From NCBI RefSeq assembly GCF_014635585.1, contig NZ_BMDC01000001.1, forward strand, positions 372,001-436,000: a stretch of 64,000 nucleotides of DNA. The letters are read 5' to 3'. Below, in pieces: positions 46,174 through 54,695 of this stretch (positions are counted from its first letter, which is position 1; the number at the start of each line of letters is the position of its first letter). The stretch comes from Rothia aerolata (GTDB taxonomy: Bacteria; Actinomycetota; Actinomycetes; Actinomycetales; Micrococcaceae). The position numbers were made by a program, and so were the translations under genes. The notes beneath the pieces were generated by a model, which made no database searches, was not told the DNA's origin, and worked only from the letters and a program-made list of their open reading frames with translations.

Positions 46174-46727
46174 TACTTACTAGGCCAAGCTTCAGCTACT
46201 AACTCGCGAATCTGCCCCAGGGTCTGGGTCACGGTTTTGGTGCCCGCGATGATAGGCAGAAAGTTGGTGTCGCCGCTCCAGCGGGGCACAATGTGCTGGT
46301 GCAGATGGTCGGCAATTCCTGCGCCGCCAATTTTCCCCTGGTTCATGCCGATATTGAAGCCGTGCACCCTGGAAACCTCGCGGAGAACCCCCATGGCCTG
46401 CTGGGTGAGCAGGGCTATCTCTGCGGTTTCCTCTACCGTGGCGTCGTCATAATTGGGAATATGGCGGTAGGGGCAGACCAGCAGGTGGCCCGGATTGTAG
46501 GGGTAAAGATTCAGCACTACGAAAGCGTGCTCACCGCGGGCTACAATCAGGGATTCTTCATCAGAACGAGTCGGCGCCGCACAGAAGGGGCAGGTGTTCT
46601 CGGTGTAGTCCTGCTGACCACCCTTCACGTAGGCTCGGCGGTGGGGAGTCCAGAGGCGCTGGAAAGCGTCGGGAACACCGGGTAGTTCAAAGTCGTCGGT
46701 GGTGTAGTCGTGTGAATCAAAACCCAT
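46173..46727 (-). CDS. HIT family nucleotide hydrolase/phosphorylase
   Basis: Histidine-triad enzyme, probably acting on dinucleoside polyphosphates or AMP conjugates. 184 residues with CPFCAAP near 46-52 (possible zinc site), LNLYPYNPGHLLVCPYRHIP, and the triad HLHQHIVPRW with His141, His143 and His145. The CxxC-containing 180-residue form is the actinobacterial Ap4A phosphorylase-like branch. No Shine-Dalgarno; TAGACT lies 6 nt before the ATG. Substrate not deducible. Confidence 0.9.
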   Translation of the reverse strand: MGFDSHDYTTDDFELPGVPDAFQRLWTPHRRAYVKGGQQDYTENTCPFCAAPTRSDEESLIVARGEHAFVVLNLYPYNPGHLLVCPYRHIPNYDDATVEETAEIALLTQQAMGVLREVSRVHGFNIGMNQGKIGGAGIADHLHQHIVPRWSGDTNFLPIIAGTKTVTQTLGQIRELVAEAWPSK

Positions 46728-46733
46728 GACTTC

Positions 46734-46739
46734 AGTCTA
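46734..46739 (-). promoter_or_regulatory. -10 box of the HIT gene (leaderless type)
   Basis: Minus-strand TAGACT, then GAAGTC (6 nt), then the ATG at 46727. Confidence 0.45.
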
Positions 46740-46765
46740 GCCCCTAGAAGAGGCGGAAATCTGAC

Positions 46766-47221
46766 CTACACGTGGTGGTAGGGGCGGTTATTGGCGATTT
46801 CGCCGGCACGGTAAATTTGCTCGGTGAGAATCAGGCGCACCAGCTGGTGGGGAAAAACCAGCTTAGAGAGGCTCCAGACGGTGTTAGCCCGCTGGCGTAC
46901 CGAGTCATCCACGCCGTAAGCGCCACCGATTACCAGGGTCACCTGCTTGAAGCCCAGGTTGCCCGCAATGAGAGCAGACAGGTCAGGGGAAGACAGGTTT
47001 TTACCGCGCTCGTCTAGCAGAATCAGATAATCGTCGCTTGCCACCTTATCGAGAATCCTCTTCGACTCCTCAGCTCGCGCCTGTTCCTCGGCCAAAGATG
47101 AATGCGCCAGGAAATTCCAACTAATATCCCAGGGCTTGCGCAGCCGAGACTCGTAGCGATCGATTCCCTCCTTAACCCACTTCTCATGCTTCTTACCGAT
47201 GGCAATAATTTTGATGGTCAA
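46766..47221 (-). CDS. rlmH: 23S rRNA pseudouridine-1915 N3-methyltransferase
   Basis: SPOUT methyltransferase that modifies the intersubunit helix 69 of 23S rRNA. The TTG at 47221, with GGAG 5 nt upstream, gives 151 residues beginning MTIKIIAIGKKHEKWVKEGI, the usual RlmH start; the frame is open 14 codons more. LLDERGKNLSS, VIGGAYGVDDSVRQRAN and the C-terminal LILTEQIYRAGEI form the trefoil-knot SAM site. Downstream of the OYE-family gene behind its terminator. Confidence 0.95.
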   Translation of the reverse strand: MTIKIIAIGKKHEKWVKEGIDRYESRLRKPWDISWNFLAHSSLAEEQARAEESKRILDKVASDDYLILLDERGKNLSSPDLSALIAGNLGFKQVTLVIGGAYGVDDSVRQRANTVWSLSKLVFPHQLVRLILTEQIYRAGEIANNRPYHHV

Positions 47222-47269
47222 GAAAACTCCTGGGTAGGTATGGAAACTTGGCTTTAGACTCAAAAGTTT

Positions 47270-47305
47270 ACCCCGCCCCTACCGCTTGTACGGAAGGAGC
47301 GGGGT
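47270..47305 (-). terminator. terminator of the OYE gene
   Basis: Stem ACCCCGC...CC / GG...GCGGGGT with a wide loop, 14 nt after the stop at 47320; the following minus-strand T run is weak (AAACTTTTG). The loop contains a lone CTTGTAC (47285-47291), the same heptamer as in the array at 30775-30893, probably by chance. Confidence 0.6.
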
Positions 47306-47319
47306 ATTTATAGCTCAGG

Positions 47320-48408
47320 CTATCGGCGGGTGTTCCAGGCACGGCGGTACTGCTTGGGTGAGTAATCAACTTCCTGCTTGAGCTCCCTCGCCCATTCCAG
47401 CGGGGTCGAAGCGTTGCGCAGCGCCTCGCGACCCACCAGCACGACATCCGCCTGGCCCGAGCCTACAATATACTCGGCCAGACGCGGGGAGTTAATCATG
47501 CCCACCGCAGCCACGGGAATGTCTGCCTCACGCTTGACCTGCGCTGCCATAGGGGTCTGGTATCCCGCGTAAACCTTGATCTCGGCAGGGTAGTTACCGC
47601 TGGTGGAAATATCGGCCATGTCCACGCCGTCTTCCTTGAGCCAGGCGGCAACCTGGGCGATTTCCTCCACGGTCAGACCGCCCTCCACAAACTCGGTGGC
47701 GGAGAGGCGGGCGAGCAGGGGCATGTCGGCGGGCATATTCTTGCGCATCTCAACCGCAACACGGCGGATCATGCGGGCGCGGTTCTCCAGGGAGCCGCCG
47801 TATTCGTCGTCGCGCTTGTTAGACAGGGGCGAGAGGAACTGCATCAGCAGGTAACCGTGGGCACCGTGGATTTCCAAAAAGTCATAGCCTGCCTCTACCG
47901 CGCGGGCGGCAGCTGCGCCGAAGGCTTCAACGATTTCGTCAATGCGTTCGAGGGTCAGCGCGGTGGGTTTCTTGAGACCGGGGTAAGCAACCGCCGAGGG
48001 GCCAAAAGTTTCCCAGCCACCCTCTTCTTCGCTCAGGGAGACGTTGGGCTTCTCCGAATGCAGCTCACCGCCGGTTGACGCCTTGCGGCCCGCGTGGGCA
48101 ATCTGCACGCCGGCCTTAGCGCCGCCATCGTGAATAGCCTGCACTAGGCGGGCGTGCGCTTTGGTGTGCTCGTCTGACCAGAGGCCGGAGCAGAAGGGGC
48201 TAATGCGGCCCTCGGGCAGAACGTTGGTCATCTCTACGATGACGGCGCCCGCTCCCCCGCGTGCCAGCGCACTGTAGTGGTGCTCGTGGTAGCTGGTGGG
48301 AATGCCGTCCTGCTTTTCAACCGAGTACTGGCACATGGGCGGGTTCCAGATGCGGTTACGAGTGGTCATATTTTTGACGGTGAATTCTTCAAAGAGCGGT
48401 GATGCCAC
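47320..48408 (-). CDS. NADH:flavin oxidoreductase, Old Yellow Enzyme family (YqjM-like)
   Basis: FMN-dependent ene-reductase. 362 residues in a TIM barrel: RNRIWNPPMCQYS at the start (with the YqjM-type Cys), IAHAGRKASTGGE, EIHGAHGYLLMQFLSPLSNK, RDDEYGGSLENRARM and VGMINSPRLAEYI. These match the thermostable-like YqjM subgroup, which reduces alpha,beta-unsaturated carbonyls; the natural substrate is unknown. GTG start at 48408 with AAAGGAAGA upstream. Single gene. Confidence 0.93.
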   Translation of the reverse strand: MASPLFEEFTVKNMTTRNRIWNPPMCQYSVEKQDGIPTSYHEHHYSALARGGAGAVIVEMTNVLPEGRISPFCSGLWSDEHTKAHARLVQAIHDGGAKAGVQIAHAGRKASTGGELHSEKPNVSLSEEEGGWETFGPSAVAYPGLKKPTALTLERIDEIVEAFGAAAARAVEAGYDFLEIHGAHGYLLMQFLSPLSNKRDDEYGGSLENRARMIRRVAVEMRKNMPADMPLLARLSATEFVEGGLTVEEIAQVAAWLKEDGVDMADISTSGNYPAEIKVYAGYQTPMAAQVKREADIPVAAVGMINSPRLAEYIVGSGQADVVLVGREALRNASTPLEWARELKQEVDYSPKQYRRAWNTRR

Positions 48409-48544
48409 GGGTCTTCCTTTCGTTGGTTGGGCAGGCTTCCGGTTTCTTAACGCGGCGTGGGGTGGCTCTATTCCGGGGTGAGGGGAAATTCTCCTTGCTT
48501 GGGGAGTGGTGAGGGCTCATAGCGCGGGGCGTGGGTGGGTTTGC

Positions 48545-48653
48545 TGGCGCCGGAACTCAGTGGTGCAGGAAACTCGGTGGTGCTGAAAACCCGATGGTGC
48601 AGAAAGTGGTTTTCGGCTTCAAATTTGGCACCCAAAACCGCTTTTCTGCACCA
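48545..48653. repeat. 17-bp tandem repeats plus an inverted copy
   Basis: TGGTGCAG-like units start at 48561, 48578 and 48595, exactly 17 bp apart (consensus TGGTGCNGRAAACYCGG), with a weaker copy at 48545. The last unit also pairs with an inverted copy at 48632-48653 (TGGTGCAGAAAAGCGGTTTT). Because 17 is not a multiple of 3, this is not a peptide repeat. It fills most of the 287-nt gap between the divergent OYE and FBP genes, so operators are possible. Confidence 0.65.
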
Positions 48654-48683
48654 GTGACTTTCATGCTCATAACCTCGCCCGGT

Positions 48684-48689
48684 TAGGAT
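48684..48689 (+). promoter_or_regulatory. -10 box of the FBP gene (leaderless type)
   Basis: TAGGAT, then GGTTCT (6 nt), then the ATG at 48696; no Shine-Dalgarno site. Confidence 0.45.
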
Positions 48690-48695
48690 GGTTCT

Positions 48696-49193
48696 ATGCA
48701 AAGTTTGACCGAGGCCGAGATTCGTAAATCCTTTATTAACTGTTCCAAGGGCGAGGCGAAGCGTCTGAATGTGCCGCCGCGTTTGAACGAGGTGGATTGG
48801 GAGTCGCTTGAGTTTTTCTCGTGGATCAATGCGAAGAATCCGCAGAAGGCTTGTGTGGTGGTTCCTCAGCAGGACGGCGCTGTGGCGGGTGTGCTGCTAA
48901 CTCGGGCTAAAGCTCAGGGCAAGAAGGCCCAAATGTGCTCGTTTTGTATGACTTTGCACCCCGGTTCTGGGATTTCCCTGTTTTCAGCGGCGAAAACAGG
49001 TGAATCTGGTCGTCGTGGCAACACCCTGGGTACGTATATCTGCTCTAACCTGCGCTGCGCAGATTATGTAACGGGCAAGAAGAAGCCCGAAGGTATCCGC
49101 CAAATAGACGAAACCCTGACGGTCGAGCAACGCTTGCAACGTATGCTGGAGAATGCCCAGGCTTTCGTAGAGCGCCTCCACCAGACTTCTTAG
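48696..49193 (+). CDS. FBP domain protein (EF-G-binding, treble-clef zinc finger)
   Basis: 165 residues. The C-terminal FBP domain has two cysteine pairs: CSFCMTLHPGSGISLFSA and then YICSNLRCADYV, the treble-clef zinc finger of the family related to EF-G-binding FusB-type proteins. The N-terminal part (SLTEAEIRKSFINCSKGEAK) is the usual leader of actinobacterial FBP proteins. FusB itself frees EF-G from fusidic-acid stalled ribosomes; whether this protein does is unknown. Its 3' end overlaps the convergent yafQ gene by 4 nt. A decayed copy of its C-terminal end occurs at 49936-50066. Confidence 0.88.
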   Translation: MQSLTEAEIRKSFINCSKGEAKRLNVPPRLNEVDWESLEFFSWINAKNPQKACVVVPQQDGAVAGVLLTRAKAQGKKAQMCSFCMTLHPGSGISLFSAAKTGESGRRGNTLGTYICSNLRCADYVTGKKKPEGIRQIDETLTVEQRLQRMLENAQAFVERLHQTS

Positions 49194-49483
49194 CGAAACA
49201 GCTCGTCGTGGCTACCAGTTCTTTGGAAGTAGGCGAGCTCATTTGTCTCACTCCAAATAATTAACCAGTCACCAGCATTGGCAACATGGCACTCATAACT
49301 ACCTTGCCATTCACCTTTGAGCGTATGCATCATGTGCCTTCGTCGCAGGGTTTCCTTAGACTCCACCGAATTTTCTAGTACCAGTTGAATCAAATCTCGG
49401 AGTGGTTTTGTATCAATGTGCTTCTTCTGCAGCCTTTTGATATCCCGCCTAAATGCTGGTGCATAGTCGGCTTCGAGATACAT
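49190..49483 (-). CDS. yafQ: YafQ family toxin (mRNA interferase)
   Basis: Type II toxin of the RelE superfamily; YafQ cuts mRNA in the ribosomal A site. 97 residues: YLEADYAPAFRRDIKRLQKK, then LKGEWQGSYECHVANAGDWL and IIWSETNELAYFQRTGSHDE, the pattern of YafQ with the catalytic His residues in ECHV and SHDE. Its ATG overlaps the antitoxin stop (TAATG), the standard coupled order antitoxin-toxin. Confidence 0.92.
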   Translation of the reverse strand: MYLEADYAPAFRRDIKRLQKKHIDTKPLRDLIQLVLENSVESKETLRRRHMMHTLKGEWQGSYECHVANAGDWLIIWSETNELAYFQRTGSHDELFR

Positions 49484-49755
49484 TAGATACCTAAATCTTC
49501 AAAGAGCTCCTCGGCTTTTGAGAACCTAGGCTTCTTTCCACTGGCAAGGAACTGCTCTCTATCACGGATTGCTTCAAGAGATTCTGCATTGGGTCTAGGG
49601 TCTCCCACTGTGAAGGGAATGCGGTTCTCTCTCACGGCTTGCTTCACAAACATGTTGATAGCCGTGGACATGTTCAGGCCCAGCTCTTTGAAGAGAGCTT
49701 CACCTTCTTTTTTGGTTTCTGAGTCCATACGGACACTGATGCTTGTAGTAGACAT
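49483..49755 (-). CDS. dinJ: DinJ/RelB family antitoxin
   Basis: Antitoxin that neutralises YafQ and represses the operon. The ATG at 49755 with AAGGAGAG upstream gives 90 residues: MSTTSISVRMDSETKKEGEA, the ribbon-helix-helix DNA-binding region, then FKELGLNMSTAINMFVKQAV, a RelB/DinJ signature, and a flexible C-terminal toxin-binding part. The frame extends 14 codons upstream but those residues are not family-like. Confidence 0.92.
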   Translation of the reverse strand: MSTTSISVRMDSETKKEGEALFKELGLNMSTAINMFVKQAVRENRIPFTVGDPRPNAESLEAIRDREQFLASGKKPRFSKAEELFEDLGI

Positions 49756-49778
49756 TGCATCTCTCCTTAAACATACGG

Positions 49779-49793
49779 TGTATTTACAATGTA
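49779..49793 (-). promoter_or_regulatory. likely DinJ operator
   Basis: Overlapping palindromes TGTATTTACA and TACAATGTA 24-38 nt upstream of the dinJ start, inside the promoter region; ribbon-helix-helix antitoxins bind such short palindromes. Confidence 0.5.
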
Positions 49794-49935
49794 GCACTCT
49801 CCTGCGATTTCAGGAATAGTGTTACACAAGGAGACCAACCCAACCTCAGGAGCTTGCCACCTCTACTCGCTTGAACAATGAACCACATCGGGCTCGTCAG
49901 CAGTTTAAGTTACCGCGAAAATAACCCTCCGCCTT

Positions 49936-50066
49936 GCAGATTATGTAAGGAAAGAAACCCCAACGAAACCCACCAAGTGGACGACTCCTCCCCCACCGAA
50001 CAGCGTCTTGCCCGCATGTTAGAAAATGCCCAGGCTTTCGCAGAACAGGCAAGTTCGACATCATAA
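49936..50066 (+). pseudogene. decayed 3' fragment of the FBP gene
   Basis: GCAGATTATGTAA and AATGCCCAGGCTTTCG are shared with the 3' end of the FBP gene at 48696-49193, and the last 30 codons (PTEQRLARMLENAQAFAEQ) parallel VEQRLQRMLENAQAFVER of that gene. The two blocks fall in different frames, and the first two thirds of the gene are missing, so it is a broken duplicate. An open frame of 62 codons from 49878 contains it but has no ribosome site. Confidence 0.7.
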
Positions 50067-50069
50067 AGA

Positions 50070-51014
50070 TTATTTAGACTCTCTGAGAACTTTTTTATTA
50101 GAAATCAAAAACGGTGAACTGGTTATAAAACCAATTTTTTTATATTCCACATGATACCCCATTGGAAGCGCCTCTGAGGGCGAAAAAATTTTATAACTTA
50201 ATTTATTCTCGAAGCCATAGTCCCAAGATGTTTTCCCAGGATTTTCTTTAATCCATTTTTTATACTTTTTCGAATTCTCAAATTTTAATCTTTTCCTAGC
50301 TTCCAATTCACTCTCTCGCACGACATCAGCCATTCCTGTAAAATATTCTGTATGATACTGATAGACATTTCTAACTATCAAATCTGTAATCAAATCCAAC
50401 TCACCCCATCTCTCTACAATTAATTTCGATAATTTGAATAAAAATACGGTTACCAATCCGTATATAACTATAAATGGAACGTACCCAAAATCGAATCTTT
50501 CTAAATTTGCATCAAATACTAAAATAAACACCTGTAGAACAAGAAGCAGGAGTGTTATACCTAGTGTAAAAATTCCAAGTATTATGGATGCGGCTCCGAA
50601 TATTCGATTAAATTTATCAAAAATCGAACCATGTACAGTGTTGAGGTCAGGAAATTTTCTTATATTTTGAATATTGTCTGACAATTTGAGAAGCTTCTGT
50701 CTTGAAAATTCATCCACTACACCAACACTAGCCAATCTAGACTCTAGGAATAATTTCTTAAGTGAGCCCCTGTACTCGGATTCCAATATTTCCATGTCTA
50801 TTTTATTTAATTTTTTATGATTTAAATGATTTATTAAAACTGATTGAATCTTCTCCACTCTTAATATTTCTGGAGGTAATCCCTTATTTTGATTCCTAAT
50901 AGTTCTTGAAACATTTTTAGCAGCAATAATTGCCGTAAGAATGGAAACAAAACTAGCTAATAAGGTTGAAAGGATTGTACGGGATGTTTCAGATTCAAAA
51001 AACCAGCCTAGCAT
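50070..51014 (-). CDS. AT-rich membrane protein of unknown function
   Basis: 314 residues from the ATG at 51014 (GAGGAG 4 nt upstream). Three predicted helices: 13-31 (TILSTLLASFVSILTAIIAA), 139-167 and 176-198; the first is followed by a charged helical stretch (33-130) and the third by a cytoplasmic C-terminal domain of about 115 residues with many K, Y and E. The codons are strongly A/T-ending, unlike every neighbour, so recent transfer from a low-GC donor is likely. I recognise no family. It sits between the toxin-antitoxin locus and thrS; cargo or defence roles are speculation. Confidence 0.75.
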   Translation of the reverse strand: MLGWFFESETSRTILSTLLASFVSILTAIIAAKNVSRTIRNQNKGLPPEILRVEKIQSVLINHLNHKKLNKIDMEILESEYRGSLKKLFLESRLASVGVVDEFSRQKLLKLSDNIQNIRKFPDLNTVHGSIFDKFNRIFGAASIILGIFTLGITLLLLVLQVFILVFDANLERFDFGYVPFIVIYGLVTVFLFKLSKLIVERWGELDLITDLIVRNVYQYHTEYFTGMADVVRESELEARKRLKFENSKKYKKWIKENPGKTSWDYGFENKLSYKIFSPSEALPMGYHVEYKKIGFITSSPFLISNKKVLRESK

Positions 51015-51037
51015 CTTACTCCTCTTCAATATAGACA

Positions 51038-51065
51038 GAAGGTGCCGTACATATACGACACCTTC
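51038..51065 (-). terminator. hairpin after thrS
   Basis: 12-bp stem GAAGGTGYCGTA around CATA, with one G-U pair, 41 nt after the thrS stop. The following minus-strand sequence TTCTGTCTAT is a poor T run, so a weak terminator. Confidence 0.5.
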
Positions 51066-51106
51066 CATTTATTAATATTTATTTAGTCAATAATATATTG
51101 CCTGGA

Positions 51107-53119
51107 TTAATTGCTCACCCGCGACTTCGGATCCTCATTGTTTCGCGACTCGATGTGCTCGACAATGCGGGCCACAGCGTCGTCCACGGGAACACCGTTC
51201 TCCTGCGAGCCGTCGCGGAAGCGGAAGGAGACCGCGCCGTTCTCGGCGTCCTCGCCACCGGCAATCAGGATGAAAGGCACCTTCTCCTTAGAAGCGGTGC
51301 GGATCTTCTTGGGGAAGCGGTCGGTACCGTAGTCCACCTCAACGCGCACACCGTGGGCTGCCAGCTTGGCAGCAACCTCACCCATGTAATCGTTGAAGGC
51401 CTCAGCAACGGGAACACCAATCACCTGCACCGGAGCCAACCAGGCAGGGAAAGCACCCGCGTAGTGCTCGGTCAGCACACCGAAGAAGCGCTCCAGTGAA
51501 CCAAACTTAGCGGAGTGAATCATCACCGGCTCCTGGCGGGAGCCGTCAGAAGCCTGGTACTCCAAACCAAAGCGCTTGGGCTGGTTGAAGTCGTATTGCA
51601 CGGTAGACATCTGCCAGGTACGACCAATCGCATCCTTAGCCTGAACAGAAATCTTGGGGCCGTAGAAAGCAGCTCCACCCGGGTCAGGAACCAAATCAAG
51701 ACCGGTCTCAGATGCAACCTGCTCCAGCACCGCGGTAGCCTCTTCCCACTGCTCATCTGTGCCGATGAACTTATCCTTCTTCTCGCCCTCGGTATCGCGG
51801 GTAGACAGTTCCAGGTAGAAGTCGGTCATACCGAAGTCTTCCAGCAGGGAGAGCATGAACTTGAGCAGGTGGCGTACCTCGTCGGGTGCCTGCTCCTTGG
51901 TCACGTAGGAGTGGGAGTCATCCTGGGTAATCATGCGCACGCGGGTCAGGCCCTGCAACACGCCGGACTTCTCATCGCGGTAGACGGTACCGAACTCAAA
52001 GAGACGCAGGGGCAGCTCGCGGTAGGAACGACCCCGCGAACGGAAAATCTCGTTGTGCATGGGGCAGTTCATTGCCTTCAGTCGGTAAGCCTGACCCTCG
52101 TCATCCATGGCCGGGAACATGCCGTCTGAGTAGTAGGGCAGGTGGCCAGAGGTGTAGAAGAGATCTTCCTTAGAGATATGGGGGGTCTTCACATACTGGA
52201 AGCCCTCGTCAATGTGGCGCTGGCGAACGTAGTTCTCCATCTCGCGCAGAATAATACCGCCCTTAGGGTGGAAAACCGGCAGACCGGGGCCAATGGTCTT
52301 GGGGAAGCTGAAGAGATCCAGCTCTTCGCCCAGGCGGCGGTGGTCACGGCGCTCTGCCTCGGCAATGCGATCCTTGTAGGCAACCAGCTCTTCCTTCGAG
52401 GGCCAGGCGGTACCGTAAATGCGCTGTAGCATGGGATTCTTCTCGGAACCGCGCCAGTAGGCGCCGCCCGCACGCATGAGAGCGTAGCCGTTAGCAATCA
52501 GCTTGGTGTTGGGAACGTGGGGGCCGCGGCAGAGATCCTTCCACACGGTCTCGCCCTTCTTGTTCACGTTGTCATAGATGGTGATTTCGCCCGCGCCCAC
52601 CTCAACAGAGGCACCCTCGGCGGCGTCCGCACCTGAACCGGGACCCTGCGAGAGAGCCAGCAGCTCCAGCTTGTAGGGCTCATCAGCCATTTCGGCTTCA
52701 GCCTCGGCCTGGGTGACCACGCGGCGTCGGAAGGTCTGGCCCGACTTAATAATCTTCACCATGGACTTCTCAATCTTCTTGAGGTCCTCGGGCGTGAAGG
52801 GCTCTTCCACATCGAAATCGAAGTAGAAACCGTCGGTGATGTAGGGGCCGATGCCCAGCTTGGCATCCTTGCGGTACTCCTGCACCGCCTGCGCCATCAC
52901 GTGCGCTGCCGAGTGGCGCAGAACGTTCAGGCCGTCTTCCTCGTGTACTGAAACGGGAACGACGACGTCGCCCTCAGCCAGTTCGCGCGAAAGGTCAACC
53001 AAAACATCATTGACTCGAGCAACAACAATCTCTTTGTCTTCTCCAAAGAGGTCTGCCGCGGTGGTTCCGGCTTCTACCGAACGTGCTTCGCCGTTTACGC
53101 TGATCGAAATGTTGGACAC
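51107..53119 (-). CDS. thrS: threonyl-tRNA synthetase
   Basis: Charges tRNA-Thr and edits serine. 670 residues: TGS domain (1-60), editing domain with the [11 protein letters not shown] zinc motif, catalytic core with [28 protein letters not shown] (zinc Cys) and [16 protein letters not shown], and the C-terminal anticodon-binding domain ([18 protein letters not shown]). The GTG at 53119 has AAGGAG upstream. Composition is that of the core genes, so the AT-rich gene next to it is an insertion. Confidence 0.98.
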   Translation of the reverse strand: MSNISISVNGEARSVEAGTTAADLFGEDKEIVVARVNDVLVDLSRELAEGDVVVPVSVHEEDGLNVLRHSAAHVMAQAVQEYRKDAKLGIGPYITDGFYFDFDVEEPFTPEDLKKIEKSMVKIIKSGQTFRRRVVTQAEAEAEMADEPYKLELLALSQGPGSGADAAEGASVEVGAGEITIYDNVNKKGETVWKDLCRGPHVPNTKLIANGYALMRAGGAYWRGSEKNPMLQRIYGTAWPSKEELVAYKDRIAEAERRDHRRLGEELDLFSFPKTIGPGLPVFHPKGGIILREMENYVRQRHIDEGFQYVKTPHISKEDLFYTSGHLPYYSDGMFPAMDDEGQAYRLKAMNCPMHNEIFRSRGRSYRELPLRLFEFGTVYRDEKSGVLQGLTRVRMITQDDSHSYVTKEQAPDEVRHLLKFMLSLLEDFGMTDFYLELSTRDTEGEKKDKFIGTDEQWEEATAVLEQVASETGLDLVPDPGGAAFYGPKISVQAKDAIGRTWQMSTVQYDFNQPKRFGLEYQASDGSRQEPVMIHSAKFGSLERFFGVLTEHYAGAFPAWLAPVQVIGVPVAEAFNDYMGEVAAKLAAHGVRVEVDYGTDRFPKKIRTASKEKVPFILIAGGEDAENGAVSFRFRDGSQENGVPVDDAVARIVEHIESRNNEDPKSRVSN

Positions 53120-53169
53120 TGTGTGTCTCCTTTATCTGCCCACCCATACAAGGGGCAGGCTCGGGTTAC

Positions 53170-53194
53170 ATGTGTGCGGTACGAGGGCACACAT
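53170..53194. repeat. hairpin upstream of thrS
   Basis: Perfect 8-bp stem ATGTGTGC / GCACACAT around a 9-nt loop, about 50 nt before the thrS start and 67 nt after the HD gene stop; no T run. It could serve as HD-gene 3' structure or thrS leader. Confidence 0.4.
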
Positions 53195-53260
53195 CACCCA
53201 CCAGTCTACCCGCTCGCCGGCACCGGCAACAGCTGCCCCAGCGCCGTCCTTCTCACTCCC

Positions 53261-53713
53261 TTAGACCGCCAGCAACCGACTCATACGCTGGTACTTATCG
53301 GTCAGGCGCAGGCGGGTCTCCTCATCGAGGCCGGCCATGCGTTCGGGGTTGGTGTTGTCTTGAATATCTGCCTTCTTCACCAGCAGGGCCAACTCGTTGC
53401 GCTTGATGCGAGCGCAGTAGTCTTCGAGGGTTTCTTGTTGTTGGTGGGTGAGGTCTTCTACTGCTTTGACGATTTCGCGGGGGAATTCGTGGCTGAGTTG
53501 TTTTTTGGTGACTTGGGTGTCTTCGAGGACGTCGTGGAGCCAGGCGACTGCGATTGCGTTGACGGGGTTGATGCCTTTTTCTTCTGCGAGGGCTTCGGCG
53601 TATTTGGCGACTCTGCCGGGGTGGCCGATGTAGGGTTTGTCGTTTTTGTCGCGTTGGCCTTCGTGGGCTTCGGTGGCGATCATTTTGGCGAGTTTTACGG
53701 TGATGCTGCGCAT
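53261..53713 (-). CDS. small HD domain hydrolase (MESH1/RSH hydrolase-like)
   Basis: 150 residues. The HD metal-site pattern is present: DKPYIGHPGRVAKYAEALA, then AVAWLHDVLEDT, and a final Asp in VKKADIQDNTNP. Order and spacing resemble the hydrolase domain of RelA/SpoT proteins and stand-alone MESH1-like enzymes, so ppGpp or a related nucleotide may be the substrate; not proven. The first two thirds use C- and A-ending codons (plus strand very G+T rich), the last third has the codon style of the core genes; the change lies near 53420. The ribosome site is weak (AGAAAGA). Confidence 0.8.
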   Translation of the reverse strand: MRSITVKLAKMIATEAHEGQRDKNDKPYIGHPGRVAKYAEALAEEKGINPVNAIAVAWLHDVLEDTQVTKKQLSHEFPREIVKAVEDLTHQQQETLEDYCARIKRNELALLVKKADIQDNTNPERMAGLDEETRLRLTDKYQRMSRLLAV

Positions 53714-53739
53714 GGTTGTCTTTCTGTGTGTTGTGGGTG

Positions 53740-54584
53740 TTAGTTGGGTTGGGTGCAGGTGTTGGTGAGTTTTCCTATTCCTTGGATTTCGGTGGTGACG
53801 GTTTGGCCGGGGTGAGCCATTTGCGGGGTTTGATGGAGAGGCCTACGCCGGCTGGGGTGCCGAGAGCGATGAGGTCGCCGGGTTCGAGGGTCATGAAGGT
53901 GGAGATGTAGGAGATGATGTGGGCTGGTGTGAAGATCATGTTGGCGGTGTTGCCGTTTTGGCGGGTTTCGCCGTCGATGGTGCAGGTGATGGTGAGGCCT
54001 TTGACGGGGTCAATTTCATCTGGAGTGACAATGTAGGGGCCGGTGGGTGTGGTGTTGTCCCAGTTTTTGCCTTGGAACCATTCGGTGGTGCGGCCTTGTC
54101 AGTCGCGGACTGAGATGTCGTTGATGACGGTGTAGCCGAGGGCGTGGTTGAGGGCTTGGTTTTCGGGTACGCTGCGGGTTTGGGTGCCGATGACGACGCA
54201 GAGTTCGGCTTCCCAGTCGATTTTGGTTGATTCTTTGGGGAGGGTGATGGGGTCGGTGGGGCCTATGAGGGCGTTGGAGTATTTGGTGAAGATGGTGGGG
54301 TATTCGGGGATTTGGGCCCCGACTTCTTGGGCGTGGTCGGTGTAGTTGAGGCCGATGCAGAGGATTTTGCCGGGTTTGAGGACGGGCGCTGCGAAGGTGA
54401 GTGTGTTGAAGGTGAGGTCGGTGGAGTGGCCGCCGAGTTTTTTGATGTCTTCAGCGGTGTGGATGTGGTGTGGGATGCCTTGGGCGAGGAGGGTGTCGAG
54501 GGGTTGGTCGAAGGTGAAAGTTTGGTTCTGATGTTCGACGACTGCTAGGAGATTTTCTCCGAATTTTGCATTGCCCCATCGCAT
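53740..54584 (-). pseudogene. fumarylacetoacetate hydrolase family gene, broken
   Basis: The intact part (54099-54584, 161 codons) shows FAH family sequence: LKPGKILCIGLNYTDHAQEV, IFTKYSNALIGPTDPI and DWEAELCVVIGTQTR. At 54099-54101 a TGA interrupts VINDISVRD/QGRTTEW, where the family has Trp or Tyr. Downstream the same frame carries on with QGKNWDNTTPTGPYIVT and LEPGDLIALGTPAGVG; near 53809-53812 a C run has lost one base, and only after a shift does LTPGQTVTTEIQGIGKL follow to a TAA at 53740. Two independent lesions indicate a pseudogene unless both are sequencing errors. Start ATG at 54584 with GGGGGAG upstream. Confidence 0.88.
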
Positions 54585-54695
54585 GTGTACTCCCCCTGTT
54601 AACTTAAATTTATTGTGTCATATTGCTTCTGACTACAGTGATTGAGGTTACTCTATAAGATACAGGTTCAGGCCAGACTGATAAAGGAGGCAGCC

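Noticed and set aside
47285-47291. Lone CTTGTAC as a further member of the GTACAAG arrays
   Set aside because: Single copy inside a terminator loop without symmetric partners.
48468-48701. 77-codon minus-strand ORF between OYE and FBP genes
   Set aside because: It runs through 17-bp repeats that would change frame each unit and overlaps the FBP promoter.
54099-54101. TGA in the FAH gene read as selenocysteine
   Set aside because: The position is a conserved Trp/Tyr, not Cys; no SECIS-like element is apparent and a second lesion exists downstream.
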